Positions 55,923-64,000 of a DNA stretch of 64,000 nt are shown here, piece after piece. Source of the DNA: Sphingosinicellaceae bacterium (GTDB lineage Bacteria; Pseudomonadota; Alphaproteobacteria; Sphingomonadales; Sphingomonadaceae); NCBI GenBank assembly GCA_019285715.1, contig CP079108.1, forward strand, positions 1,999,001 through 2,063,000, given 5' to 3'. Every line of letters starts with the position of its first letter. Positions within the stretch are counted from its first letter, which is position 1. The notes beneath the pieces are model-generated. The model ran no database searches. It was given only the letters and a program-made list of their open reading frames with translations, and was not told where the DNA came from. A program made the position numbers and the translations under genes.

Positions 55923-58199
55923 TCAGACCACTTCGATGAAGCTGTCCAGCACGCGCTTCTGGCCGGCCTTTTCGAAGTCGATCTCGAGCTTGTTGCCCTC
56001 GATCGCGGTCACCGCGCCGTAGCCGAATTTCGAGTGGAAGACCCGCGCGCCGATCGCCACGTCGGGCCGGCCCTTCATGCCGACTGAAACCGCGCTGGCG
56101 CGAGCCTCGATGACCGGGCCACCCCGTCCGGGGATGCCCGAGACACCGCTGCCCCTGGCGTTGAGGTACGAGGCGCGCTGCCAGCCCGGGCCGCGGCCGG
56201 TGCCCCGCTCGACATCTGCGAACGGGTCGCCGCCGCCGAGCGCGGCGCGCCACAATGACGGTCCGCCGCTCATCGTGCTGGTCACCTCGACGTTGTCCGC
56301 TGGCAATTCGCTGACGAAGCGCGAAGGGATCGAGCTTGTCCACTGGCCGTAGATGCGCCGGTTGGCGGCGTGATAGATCGTCGCCTGCCGCTTGGCGCGG
56401 GTGATCCCGACGTACGCAAGGCGGCGCTCTTCCTCAAGGCTGGCGTTGCCGCCTTCGTCGAGCGCGCGCTGCGAAGGGAATACGCCTTCCTCCCAGCCGA
56501 CGAGGTTGACGTGGTCGAACTCCAGCCCCTTGGCGGCGTGGAGTGTCATGATGGTCAGGTATTCGGCCTCGTCGGACTGGTCGTTGTCCATGACCAGGCT
56601 GACATGCTCGAGGAAGCTGCTGAGCGATTCATACTCCTCCATCGCGCGCGTCAGCTCGGTGAGGTTCTCCAGTCGGCCATCGGCCTCGACGGTGCGCTGG
56701 GCCTGGTACATGCCGACCATGCCCGACTCCTCGATGATGATGCGCGCCAGCTCGGGGTGGGGCAGGGTGTCGACCTGGCCCCGCCACCGTGTCAGATCGG
56801 CGACGAAGTTGGCAAGCGCACGGCGGGCGGCGGCGGTCAGCTCGTCGGTCTCGATCAGCATCGCGGCCGCAGTCGACAGCGGCACGTCCCGCGCACGGGC
56901 GAGCGCGTGCAGGCTCGCCATCGCCTTGTCGCCGAGGCCGCGCTTGGGCAGGTTGACGATGCGCTCGAAGGCCAGCCCGTCATTCGGCGAGACGACGACG
57001 CGGAAATACGCCAGCGCGTCGCGGATTTCGGCGCGCTCGTAGAAGCGGAAGCCGCCGACGATCTTGTACGGCAGGCCGATCGCGATGAAGCGGTCCTCGA
57101 ACTCGCGGGTCTGGAACTGGGCGCGGACCAGGATCGCCATGTCGTTGAGGCTGGCGCCCTGCCGCTGCAGGCGTTCCGCGCCCTCGCCGACGAGGCGGGC
57201 TTCCTCGGGGCCGTCCCAGACGCCGACGACCTTTACCGGGTCACCGAAGTTGCGCTCGGTCCAGAGCGTCTTGCCGAGGCGGCCGGAGTTCTTGTCGATC
57301 AGGCCGCCCGCAGCCGCCAGGATGTGCGGGGTGGAGCGGTAGTTCTGCTCGAGGCGGATGACCTTGGCACCCGGGAAATCCTGCTCGAAGCGCAGGATGT
57401 TGGCGACCTCGGCGCCGCGCCACGAGTAGATCGACTGGTCGTCGTCACCGACGCAGGCGATGTTCTTGCGCTCCTGCGCCAGCAGCCGCAGCCATAAATA
57501 CTGGCTGACGTTGGTGTCCTGGTACTCGTCGACGAGGATGTACTTGAAGCGCCGCTGGTACTCGGCGAGCACGTCGGGGTGCTGCTGGAAGATCGTCAGC
57601 ATGTGCAGCAGCAGGTCGCCGAAATCGCAGGCGTTGAGCTGGATCAGCCGCTCCTGGTAGCGCGCGTACAGCGCCGGGGCCTTGCCGTCGGCGTAGTCGC
57701 GGCCTTCGGTCGGCGGCAGCTGATCAGGCCGCCAGCCGCGGTTCTTCCAGCGATCGATCAGCCCCGCCAAACCTTTGGCCGGCCAGCGCTTTTCCTCGAC
57801 CCCGGCCTCGCTGAGCACCTGCTTCAGCAGCCGCAACTGGTCGTCGGTGTCGAGGATGGTGAAATTGCTGTTGAGCCCGACCAGCGCCGCCTGCCGCCGC
57901 AGCATCTTCGCCGCAATCGCGTGGAAGGTTCCGAGGAACGGCATGCCCTCGACGACATCGCCGAGCAGCGCGCCCATTCGGTGCCGCATCTCGCGCGCTG
58001 CCTTGTTGGTGAACGTGACCGCCAGCACCTCCGACGGCCACGCCAGCCGGGTGAAGATGATGTGCGCGAGGCGGCTGGTCAGCGCGCGGGTCTTGCCGGT
58101 GCCGGCGCCCGCGAGGATCAGCACTGGACCCTCGGTGGTCAGCACGGCATCGCGCTGGGGGGCGTTCAATCCGTCGAGGTACGCGGGTTCGGCGGTCAT
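55923..58199 (-). CDS. uvrD: UvrD/PcrA-family ATP-dependent DNA helicase
   Basis: A 3'-5' superfamily I helicase for repair and replication restart. 758 residues from the ATG at 58199 (a longer open frame overlaps the next gene). Motifs: LNAPQRDAV (Q motif), AGAGTGKTRALTSR (Walker A), LVDEYQDTN, GDDDQSIYSWRGAE, VTLHAAKGLEFD-like TLHAAKGLEFDHV and VGITRAKR. The C-terminus (ARVFHSKFGYGAVTAIEGN) is the RNA polymerase-interacting Tudor-like tail of PcrA/UvrD. Confidence 0.96.
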   Translation of the reverse strand: MTAEPAYLDGLNAPQRDAVLTTEGPVLILAGAGTGKTRALTSRLAHIIFTRLAWPSEVLAVTFTNKAAREMRHRMGALLGDVVEGMPFLGTFHAIAAKMLRRQAALVGLNSNFTILDTDDQLRLLKQVLSEAGVEEKRWPAKGLAGLIDRWKNRGWRPDQLPPTEGRDYADGKAPALYARYQERLIQLNACDFGDLLLHMLTIFQQHPDVLAEYQRRFKYILVDEYQDTNVSQYLWLRLLAQERKNIACVGDDDQSIYSWRGAEVANILRFEQDFPGAKVIRLEQNYRSTPHILAAAGGLIDKNSGRLGKTLWTERNFGDPVKVVGVWDGPEEARLVGEGAERLQRQGASLNDMAILVRAQFQTREFEDRFIAIGLPYKIVGGFRFYERAEIRDALAYFRVVVSPNDGLAFERIVNLPKRGLGDKAMASLHALARARDVPLSTAAAMLIETDELTAAARRALANFVADLTRWRGQVDTLPHPELARIIIEESGMVGMYQAQRTVEADGRLENLTELTRAMEEYESLSSFLEHVSLVMDNDQSDEAEYLTIMTLHAAKGLEFDHVNLVGWEEGVFPSQRALDEGGNASLEEERRLAYVGITRAKRQATIYHAANRRIYGQWTSSIPSRFVSELPADNVEVTSTMSGGPSLWRAALGGGDPFADVERGTGRGPGWQRASYLNARGSGVSGIPGRGGPVIEARASAVSVGMKGRPDVAIGARVFHSKFGYGAVTAIEGNKLEIDFEKAGQKRVLDSFIEVV

Positions 58200-58294
58200 G
58201 GCGGGGGCAGGGTGCACCGGGAACAGGTAAGGAACGCGGAGGCGTTTGTCACCTGCCCGGTGGAGTTGTTTCGGCCCTGCAATAGGCTGCTTCG

Positions 58295-58804
58295 TCAGAC
58301 CGCGGCGGTCGCCGTCGTGCCGATGCGACGGCGGAGGGTGACGCCGGTGAGCCCGAAGCCGACGATCATCAGCGCCCAGCTGGCGGGCTCGGGTACCGTC
58401 GAGCCAGCGCCGCCATCCGACACCGCAGCGATGGTCAACGTGCTGCTGCCCGAGACGATGCTGGTCAATTGGTAGGTACCGGGCGTGAACATCGGGTTGT
58501 CGTTGGTGCCGGTGTAGAGAGCGGGCCCTGAAAACTGGGTGAAGCCGAGCGTCGTCCAGACGATGTTGAGGTCGGCGATGAACGATGTTGCGCTGAAATT
58601 GATCAGCGAGGCGGTCTGCGTCGTGCCGTCGAAGGTCCCGGTAACATTGGCGAAGTTGGTCTGGAAAAAGCTCGACGTGGCGTCCGCGGTGTCGAGCTGG
58701 AAGCTGGCATTGCGCGATCCGCTGAGATCGAAGCTGTAGACCGCGGCGCTCGCCGAGGAGACGGAAACGACCGCGGCAGCTGTAACAGCGAGAATCTTGA
58801 GCAT
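58295..58804 (-). CDS. PEPxxWA-CTERM sorting domain protein
   Basis: 169 residues. Signal peptide (LKILAVTAAAVVSVSSASAA) and sorting tail VPEPASWALMIVGFGLTGVT with RRR. The mature part (FDLSGSRNASFQL, FDGTTQTASLINF) looks like a beta-sandwich surface protein. The ATG at 58804 is used; the upstream extension overlaps nothing conserved. Third PEP-CTERM gene in the window. Confidence 0.88.
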   Translation of the reverse strand: MLKILAVTAAAVVSVSSASAAVYSFDLSGSRNASFQLDTADATSSFFQTNFANVTGTFDGTTQTASLINFSATSFIADLNIVWTTLGFTQFSGPALYTGTNDNPMFTPGTYQLTSIVSGSSTLTIAAVSDGGAGSTVPEPASWALMIVGFGLTGVTLRRRIGTTATAAV

Positions 58805-58956
58805 TATGGCAACCCCTTGGCACGGCTTTCGGCGCGTTCGCCCAAGCCTTGCGTTAAGATACGTTGCCAAAAATCCATCGGTTGCGGCGGGTGCGAAACA
58901 GTTCGTCGAATATCAATGAGATGAGGACCGTGCCGAGCGGTCGCGGCGTGGCGATG

Positions 58957-59493
58957 TCAGCGGATCGGCACGACCGCTGGCGTCGCGACGCGGAGCGGGC
59001 CGGCGCGCACCATCAGGGCAGGCAGGCGGGCGAAGGCGAATTCCGCCGGTTTCACCGCTTCGACAATCAGGCGGAGCGGCGTCGCCGCGGCCCCGGAGGC
59101 GACCTTGATCGCGGCCTCGATAGCGCGGTCGGTGGGACGCGCCTCCGGGGGCATCGGCAGCAGCGGCGACTTGGAAAGCGCCTCGACGGCGACGCCGATC
59201 ATCAGGTGCGCGAACAGCGGCAGGTCGGACTCGGCGGTGAGCAGCAGCGTCACTTCATAGGGCACCGTGGTCTCGCGGGCGCGGCGCGCGGGGGCGGCGT
59301 TCGCGGCGCTCGCATCGGGGTCGATGCCGACCATCCACAGCGTCAGGCCCTGCCCGGAAATCACCGAGTACGGCTGGACCTGGACCGCCGCAGGAAGCCC
59401 GGTCAGCTGCCAGCCGGGGTCGGCGACGAGCGCGTCGAACAGCATGTCGCGCAACGCGAGCGTGACCTGGCCGACCGCGATCGACAGGCTCAC
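58957..59493 (-). CDS. Hypothetical protein coupled to rsmD (weak DUF4255/Pvc16-like resemblance)
   Basis: 178 residues from a GTG that overlaps the rsmD stop (GTGA). Residues VPYEVTLLLTAESDLPLFAH and AVEALSKSPLLP resemble, loosely, the N-terminal domain of Pvc16/DUF4255 proteins of contractile injection systems, and the start (SIAVGQVTLALRDMLFDALV) fits that size class. No other injection-system gene is in the window, so the assignment is tentative. No signal peptide or membrane segment. Confidence 0.7.
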   Translation of the reverse strand: MSLSIAVGQVTLALRDMLFDALVADPGWQLTGLPAAVQVQPYSVISGQGLTLWMVGIDPDASAANAAPARRARETTVPYEVTLLLTAESDLPLFAHLMIGVAVEALSKSPLLPMPPEARPTDRAIEAAIKVASGAAATPLRLIVEAVKPAEFAFARLPALMVRAGPLRVATPAVVPIR

Positions 59494-60074
59494 GGCGGCG
59501 TCACGGCAGGTGGTGCTTCGGCGGGCGCGGGTGCCTCGGGGCGGAGCAGGTGGATCGCCGCCTTGCCGTGGCGGCGGGTGACCTCGACGACATAGCCGGG
59601 GACTTCCAGCGCCTCCTTCGCCCCGGTCTCGACCGAGATCAGGGCGTGGGGAGCGATCCAGCCTTGCTCGTGAAGACGGGCGAGGGCGGCGGCGGCGAGG
59701 CCCTCGCCGTAGGGCGGGTCGAGGAGGATGAGGTCGCACGGCTGGCGGGACCGGCCGACCGTCGCCACCGAAGTCGCGGCGACGTCGGTCGCGGCCTCGG
59801 CCCCCAGCTTGGCGATGTTGGTGCGCAGGACCTTCACCGCATCGGCATCACTCTCGATGAAGCTGGCGTGCGCGGCACCCCGCGACAACGCCTCGAGGCC
59901 AAGCGCTCCGGTGCCGGCAAACACATCCGCCACGCGCAGGCCCTCGAAGCTGCCGAGGCGGCTGGTCAGCATCGAAAACAACGCCTCGCGGACCCGGTCG
60001 GCGGTGGGGCGGGTGGCGTCACCCGCAGGCGCGACGATCGCCCGGCCGCGCCATTTGCCCGCGATGATCCTCAA
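59490..60074 (-). CDS. rsmD: 16S rRNA (guanine966-N2)-methyltransferase RsmD
   Basis: 194 residues starting at a TTG (LRIIAGKWRGRAIVAP) that overlaps the stop of the upstream pseudouridine synthase. SAM motif VADVFAGTGALGLEALSRGA and the amino-methylase catalytic LILLDPPYGEG are clear. The family nearly always starts with this RIIxGxxRGR sequence, supporting the TTG. It is coupled on both sides by overlaps. Confidence 0.94.
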   Translation of the reverse strand: MRIIAGKWRGRAIVAPAGDATRPTADRVREALFSMLTSRLGSFEGLRVADVFAGTGALGLEALSRGAAHASFIESDADAVKVLRTNIAKLGAEAATDVAATSVATVGRSRQPCDLILLDPPYGEGLAAAALARLHEQGWIAPHALISVETGAKEALEVPGYVVEVTRRHGKAAIHLLRPEAPAPAEAPPAVTPP

Positions 60075-61252
60075 GTCCGGTCGGAGCTCTTGCCCAGACT
60101 CTTGCGGAGCGTGGCGATGGCATCGGCCGGGATCTCGTCGGCATCGCGCGGCGCCAGTTCGCCGAGCTCGAACGGCCCGTAGGCGGTTCGGATCAGGCGC
60201 GACACCTGCAGGCCGAGGAATTCGAGGACGCGGCGGATTTCGCGGTTCTTGCCCTCGGTCAGGCGCATCGTCAGCCACAGGTTCGCGCCGGTGCGGCGCT
60301 CGATGTCGGCATCGATCGGGCCGTAGCGCATGCCGTCGATGGTGATGCCCTCGATCAGCGATTCCAGCGCATTCTGGGAAATCTCGCCATAAGCGCGCAC
60401 CCGGTAGCGGCGCGACACGGCGTTGACCGGCAGTTCGAGTGCGCGCTTCAGGCCACCGTCGGTGGTCATCAGCAGCAACCCTTCGGTGTTCATGTCGAGG
60501 CGGCCGACCGGGACCAACCGGGGCAGGCCCGGGGGCAGGGCATCGAAGATCGTCGGGCGGCCCCCGGGGTCGCGCGCGGTAGTCAGGAAGCCAGCCGGCT
60601 TGTGGAAGCGGAACAGGCGCGCGGCCTCGATCGGCTGGACTTCGCGGCCCTCGACGGTGATGCCGTCGAGCGTCGTGACGATGGTCGCCGGCGTCTCGAG
60701 GACCTTGCCGTGGAGGGAGATCTTGCCCTCCTCGATCATCCGCTCGATGTCGCGGCGGGAGCCGACGCCGGCGCGTGCGAGCAGCTTGGCGATGCGCTGG
60801 GGCTCGGCCTCGCCGGGCTTGAGGCCGGCGGCGGCGGTCGCGGCACGGACCTGGCCGCGGGCGCGGCGACCGGTCGGCATGTTGGGGTCGCGCGCGGCGG
60901 GCACCTTGGGCAGGCGGCCACCGGGAATGTGGCGGCGGACGTCGCGGGCATTGGTGCTGAGCTCGTTGAGTTCCAGGGCGCGGCCGAAGCGGGGTCCGGT
61001 CGCGGCTGGACGGCGGCGGTCACCGGCTGCTCCGGCTGCAGGGCGCGGGCCGAACGAGTTCGCGGGCGGGCGACCGCCTCCCGTGTTGGCGGGCGGGCGG
61101 CTGCCGCCGGCGCTGGCGGGAGAGCGCGCGCCGGGCGACTTGGCGGGGGGGCGGCCGGCGGGCGGGCGGGCTGGCGGGCGGTCCGAGCCGCGGCCGCCGG
61201 GTGGCCCGTCGGAGCCGCGGCCGCCGCTGCCGGGAGTACGTGGTGGTCTCAT
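60071..61252 (-). CDS. RluB/RsuA-family rRNA pseudouridine synthase with long low-complexity N-terminus
   Basis: 393 residues. An unusual N-terminal stretch of about 130 residues is Gly/Pro/Arg/Ala-rich and probably disordered, similar to RNA-binding tails in other sphingomonad pseudouridine synthases. An S4 domain follows (RIAKLLARAGVGSRRDIERM), then the catalytic domain with GRLDMNTEGLLLMTTDGGL (Asp). The ATG at 61252 is used; three codons of another frame lie upstream. The likely target is a 23S rRNA helix, by analogy with RluB. Confidence 0.92.
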   Translation of the reverse strand: MRPPRTPGSGGRGSDGPPGGRGSDRPPARPPAGRPPAKSPGARSPASAGGSRPPANTGGGRPPANSFGPRPAAGAAGDRRRPAATGPRFGRALELNELSTNARDVRRHIPGGRLPKVPAARDPNMPTGRRARGQVRAATAAAGLKPGEAEPQRIAKLLARAGVGSRRDIERMIEEGKISLHGKVLETPATIVTTLDGITVEGREVQPIEAARLFRFHKPAGFLTTARDPGGRPTIFDALPPGLPRLVPVGRLDMNTEGLLLMTTDGGLKRALELPVNAVSRRYRVRAYGEISQNALESLIEGITIDGMRYGPIDADIERRTGANLWLTMRLTEGKNREIRRVLEFLGLQVSRLIRTAYGPFELGELAPRDADEIPADAIATLRKSLGKSSDRT

Positions 61253-61300
61253 GCCATTGCCTTGGCGACATGAACGCAAAATGGCAAGTCGCGGCGTTGA

Positions 61301-61396
61301 TTGTCATTCCGGCGAACGCCAGAACCCAGTTGCGCCAGGAGCTTGGAAATCGGAGCGCTGGGGCCAGCTGGGTTCCGGCATTCGCCCGAATGACAA
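61301..61396. repeat. Paired REP-like palindrome between pseudouridine synthase and kinase genes
   Basis: TTGTCATTCCGGCGAACGCC (61301) with an inverted right arm ending TTCGCCCGAATGACAA (about 61381-61396). It shows one or two decayed positions. TTCC subclass. Confidence 0.75.
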
Positions 61397-61403
61397 GGGG
61401 GTC

Positions 61404-63247
61404 CTAGGCCGTTTCCACCGTTCCGATGACCAAGGGCAGCCATAACAACAGCTTGGTGCCCGACCCTAGCGCGCTCTCGTAACTGAAATTGGCGTTCAGG
61501 GCCTCGGCGCGCGCGGCGATATTGGCGAGGCCGCGGCCCTGGCGGCCCGATCCGTCGAAGCCGCAGCCATCGTCGGCGATGGTCACCAGCACGCCGTCAA
61601 CGCCGTTGCGCGCGGCTCCGACGCAGTCGACCTCGACCTTGCTGGCCCCGGCGTGCTTGAGGACGTTGCCGATGCCCTCCTGCAGGATGCGCAGGATGTG
61701 GAGTGCGCCGACCGCGTCGAGCCACGGCAGCGGGGGCGCGAGCATGGTCTTCCAGACGAAGACCAGCCCCGCGTCGCCGAGTTCCCGGTCCATGCGGTGG
61801 CGCAGGCTGGCGAGCAGCATGACGACGTCGCCGTTGATCGGCTCCAGCGAGTCGACGCCGATGCGCAGGTCGGAGATCGAGCGCTGCAGCGTCGCGATGG
61901 TGTTGGGCGATTGGCGCTCGCGCTGTGCCACCGCCAGCGCGGTGATCAGGCTGGAGCCGATGCCGTCGTGGATCTCGCGCATCATGCGCTCGCGCTCGAG
62001 GTCGACGGCGTTGCCACCCTCCAGCCGGCGGCGCGCGGCCTCGCTCTGGCCGAGTTTCTCGGTGGCGTCGCGGACGCGGAGTTCGAGGGTCTCGTTGACG
62101 TCCTCGACCGCGGCCAGCGCGACCAGCACGCGTTTGCCGATGGCGAAGCCGAAGGCCAGGAACACCAGCAGCCCGCCATAGGGCTGGAGCTGGAAGGTGA
62201 CGCCGCGCCACGTCGTCGAGAGCAGGATAAGGTCGGGGAAGCCGAACGCCGTCGACACGGTCATCGCGCTGAACATCGCGACGTTCTCGATACTCGGTGA
62301 GCGACGGATCGCGCCGCCGAGCAGGTACAGCGTCGCGAACGCCAACGGCCACATGATCAGGTAGCTCGGGGCCGGGTTGTTGCCGGTCGCGATCAGCCCG
62401 TGGCGAATGGCGATCGCGCCCGCGCAGACTGCCGCGGAGGCCAGGATGATGCGCCGGCGGTGGGGAACGTCGAGGAAGGTCGCGGCGAAACCGAACGCCG
62501 CCCAGAACACCGCGAACATCGAGTCGGCGTTGAGGGTCCAGAACACGCCGTCGTCGAACGGCACCGAGTCAGCGAAATACTGGAGGTTCCAGAAGCACCA
62601 GAACAGCCCGACCAGCGCCAGCCAGCCGAACACGCGCTCGGTGGGGCGCGAGATCCAGAACAGCAAGGCTCCCAGCGACAGCACCGCGATGACCCCGGAG
62701 ATCAGCTCCGGCCCGGCAACATTGAGGAACCAGCGCAGCCGGTATTCCTCGCGAAGCTGCTGGTCGCTGCCGACGAGCATGCGGCCGACCGTGGTCGAGC
62801 GGCCGTTGTCGGCCTCGACCCGCATGGTGATTTCGTTGACCGGGGCCGCAGCAGCGTCGTCGGCAGACCGATGAACACCGGCCGGTGCCAGCCGAACGAG
62901 CGATCGGCCTCGTTGGCGTTGCTGCGGAAGATCTCGGTGCCGTTCAGGAAGACCGTGTAGCGCTCGCGGACGCGGTCACTGAACAGCGCCAGCGGTGCGT
63001 TGCCGGGCGGCCGTTCGAAGGGCAGGCGGACCCACGCCGAGGTGCCGCGCGCGTGGCCCGCCGCGCGCCCCCAGGTCATCGGCACCGTCACCGGCTGCCA
63101 CCCTGAAAGCGGGATCGTCGCGGCAGCGGAGCGCGTCATCACGCCCCGATCGAGCTCGACCGGCTCGGCCGCCCGCGCCGCAGCGATGGCGATCAGCCCG
63201 GCCAGCAGCAGCAGCCCCGCGCCGATCATCCGCCATCGCCCCGGCAC
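61404..63247 (-). pseudogene. Sensor histidine kinase (7TM-DISM-type sensor, HisKA_3), interrupted by a one-base frameshift
   Basis: The N-terminal part (63247 to about 62848) encodes a signal/anchor segment and a jellyroll sensor (VFLNGTEIFRSNANEADRSF). It continues naturally into the second frame only after a net one-base shift near 62840-62848, where RPGVNEI would be expected. The second frame (from MRVEADNGRS, 62825) holds six to seven membrane helices, HisKA_3 phosphoacceptor EIHDGIGSSLITAL and an HATPase domain (DDGCGFD, GRGLANIAAR). It is transcribed after the response regulator with a 3-bp gap. Inactivation, assembly error or programmed shift cannot be told apart here. Confidence 0.8.
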
Positions 63248-63250
63248 CGC

Positions 63251-63907
63251 CTAGTGCACGCCCATGATGCCGCGGCTCGACGCCTCGAATACCGCCTCCG
63301 AGCGCGAATTGACCTCGAGCTTGCGGTACAGGTTCTTGACGTGGGTACCGACGGTCTGCGGCGACAGCGTCAGCAACCCGGCGATCTCGGCATAGCTGAA
63401 GCCGCGCGCGAGAAGCCCCAGCACTTCGGCCTCGCGCGGCGACAGGCCCTCGCCCTCCGACACGCCCTTGCCGGTTCGCGACGGCTGCAGCTGCTGCAGC
63501 AATTGCCGCGCGATGATCGGGCTGATCGGCGAGCCGCCGCGGCGGATCTCGCGGATGCCGGCGACACAGTCGTCGAAGCGCTCGTCCTTGAGGATATAGC
63601 CGCGCGCGCCCGCCTTGATGCTGGCCAGCACATTGGCCTGGTCGGCGAAGATCGTGATCACGATGATGTCGGTGTCCGGATAGCGCCGCGAGGTCTCGGC
63701 GATCAGCGTGATGCCGGTGCCGTCGGGCAGGCCGAGGTCGCACAGCAGCACGTCGAAGCCGCCCTCCTTGACCAGCAGCAGGCCGCTTTGCGTGCTGCGC
63801 GCCACCGCGACGACGGTGATGTCGTCGGCGGCGGCGATCGCGGACGTCAGCATCTCCACGGTCACCGGGTCGTCTTCGATGATGGCGACGCGGATCATGT
63901 CGTTCAT
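63251..63907 (-). CDS. NarL/FixJ-type response regulator
   Basis: 218 residues. Receiver domain with acidic pocket IIEDDPVTVE and phosphoacceptor LLCDLGLPDG (Asp about 54), switch Lys in YILKDERFDD. LuxR-type HTH: LSPREAEVLGLLARGFSYAE and HVKNLYRKLEV. The downstream gene in the same unit is the partner kinase with HisKA_3 domain, the usual pairing for NarL-type regulators. The target genes are unknown. Confidence 0.94.
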   Translation of the reverse strand: MNDMIRVAIIEDDPVTVEMLTSAIAAADDITVVAVARSTQSGLLLVKEGGFDVLLCDLGLPDGTGITLIAETSRRYPDTDIIVITIFADQANVLASIKAGARGYILKDERFDDCVAGIREIRRGGSPISPIIARQLLQQLQPSRTGKGVSEGEGLSPREAEVLGLLARGFSYAEIAGLLTLSPQTVGTHVKNLYRKLEVNSRSEAVFEASSRGIMGVH

Positions 63908-64000
63908 GTGGACACGCTTTCCCCCGGAATAGCGACTGCGGCTCCCGGCAGCGGGACAGTGTTTCGGCCGCCGATCAGTCGCCGCCGGCCCGGATATACC

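Noticed and set aside
55728-58823. 966-residue reading of the uvrD frame
   Set aside because: The extra N-terminal residues overlap the third PEP-CTERM gene on the same strand and have no family match; the ATG at 58199 gives the canonical helicase start.
61404-62825. Second half of the kinase as an independent gene starting at 62825
   Set aside because: The start falls in the middle of a sensor domain that continues from the upstream frame, so a frameshift explains it better.

Overview
The window is about 64 kb of high-GC chromosome from an alphaproteobacterium, most likely a member of the Sphingomonadales. Supporting signs are three proteins with PEPxxWA-CTERM sorting tails, many copies of a gTCATyCCGGCGAACGCCGG palindromic repeat, an lptD-surA-pdxA-ksgA operon, and an envelope operon (bamA-skp-fabZ) that lacks the usual lpx genes, as expected for glycosphingolipid-bearing sphingomonads. 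Genus and species cannot be named from the sequence alone.

Layout. 1-9 kb: the 3' end of an rsmB-type rRNA methyltransferase, a TPR protein, then the minus-strand lptD-surA-pdxA-ksgA operon (outer membrane biogenesis, B6 synthesis, rRNA methylation). 7.6-17.4 kb: pepA-holC, a serine hydrolase, ndk, an Lrp-type regulator, trxB, a PEP-CTERM protein, DoxX, LysR, tRNA-Ile(CAU), a YbhN-like membrane protein and a MOSC protein. 17.4-23.5 kb: a tiny ORF with an exceptionally long Shine-Dalgarno sequence, a three-domain GH18/NodB/GT2 membrane protein, hmgA and hpd (tyrosine catabolism), and tRNA-Pro.

23.56-30.85 kb is a lower-GC integrated element. It lies between a 19-bp copy of the tRNA-Ala(CGC) 3' end and the intact tRNA-Ala gene. 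It carries a tyrosine integrase next to the tRNA, a serine resolvase, a 1.1 kb non-coding repeat-containing stretch, a compact run of six mostly unrecognised genes (one resembling phage or gene-transfer-agent spike base proteins), two tiny membrane proteins and one lone membrane-anchored cargo protein. It is best read as a small phage-derived or satellite-like element and is the most novel part of the window. Its insertion appears to have split a tRNA-Ala/tRNA-Pro pair and separated phhA from hpd-hmgA.

31-45.5 kb: phhA, a small alarmone hydrolase-like HD protein with a CinA-type amidase, tRNA-Gln(CUG), a PQQ-type sugar dehydrogenase, and then the long co-directional run rpsB-tsf-pyrH-frr-uppS-cdsA-dxr-rseP-bamA-skp-fabZ. 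This run links translation, isoprenoid and phospholipid synthesis, and outer membrane assembly. 45.5-52 kb: a probable 6S RNA, a MerR (LiuR-like) regulator with its operator, and a beta-oxidation set (acyl-CoA dehydrogenase, thiolase, FadB-like fusion). 52-64 kb: a metallophosphoesterase, cysK and an MFS transporter, two more PEP-CTERM proteins, uvrD/pcrA, an unknown gene coupled to rsmD and an RluB-type pseudouridine synthase, and a two-component system whose sensor kinase is frameshifted.
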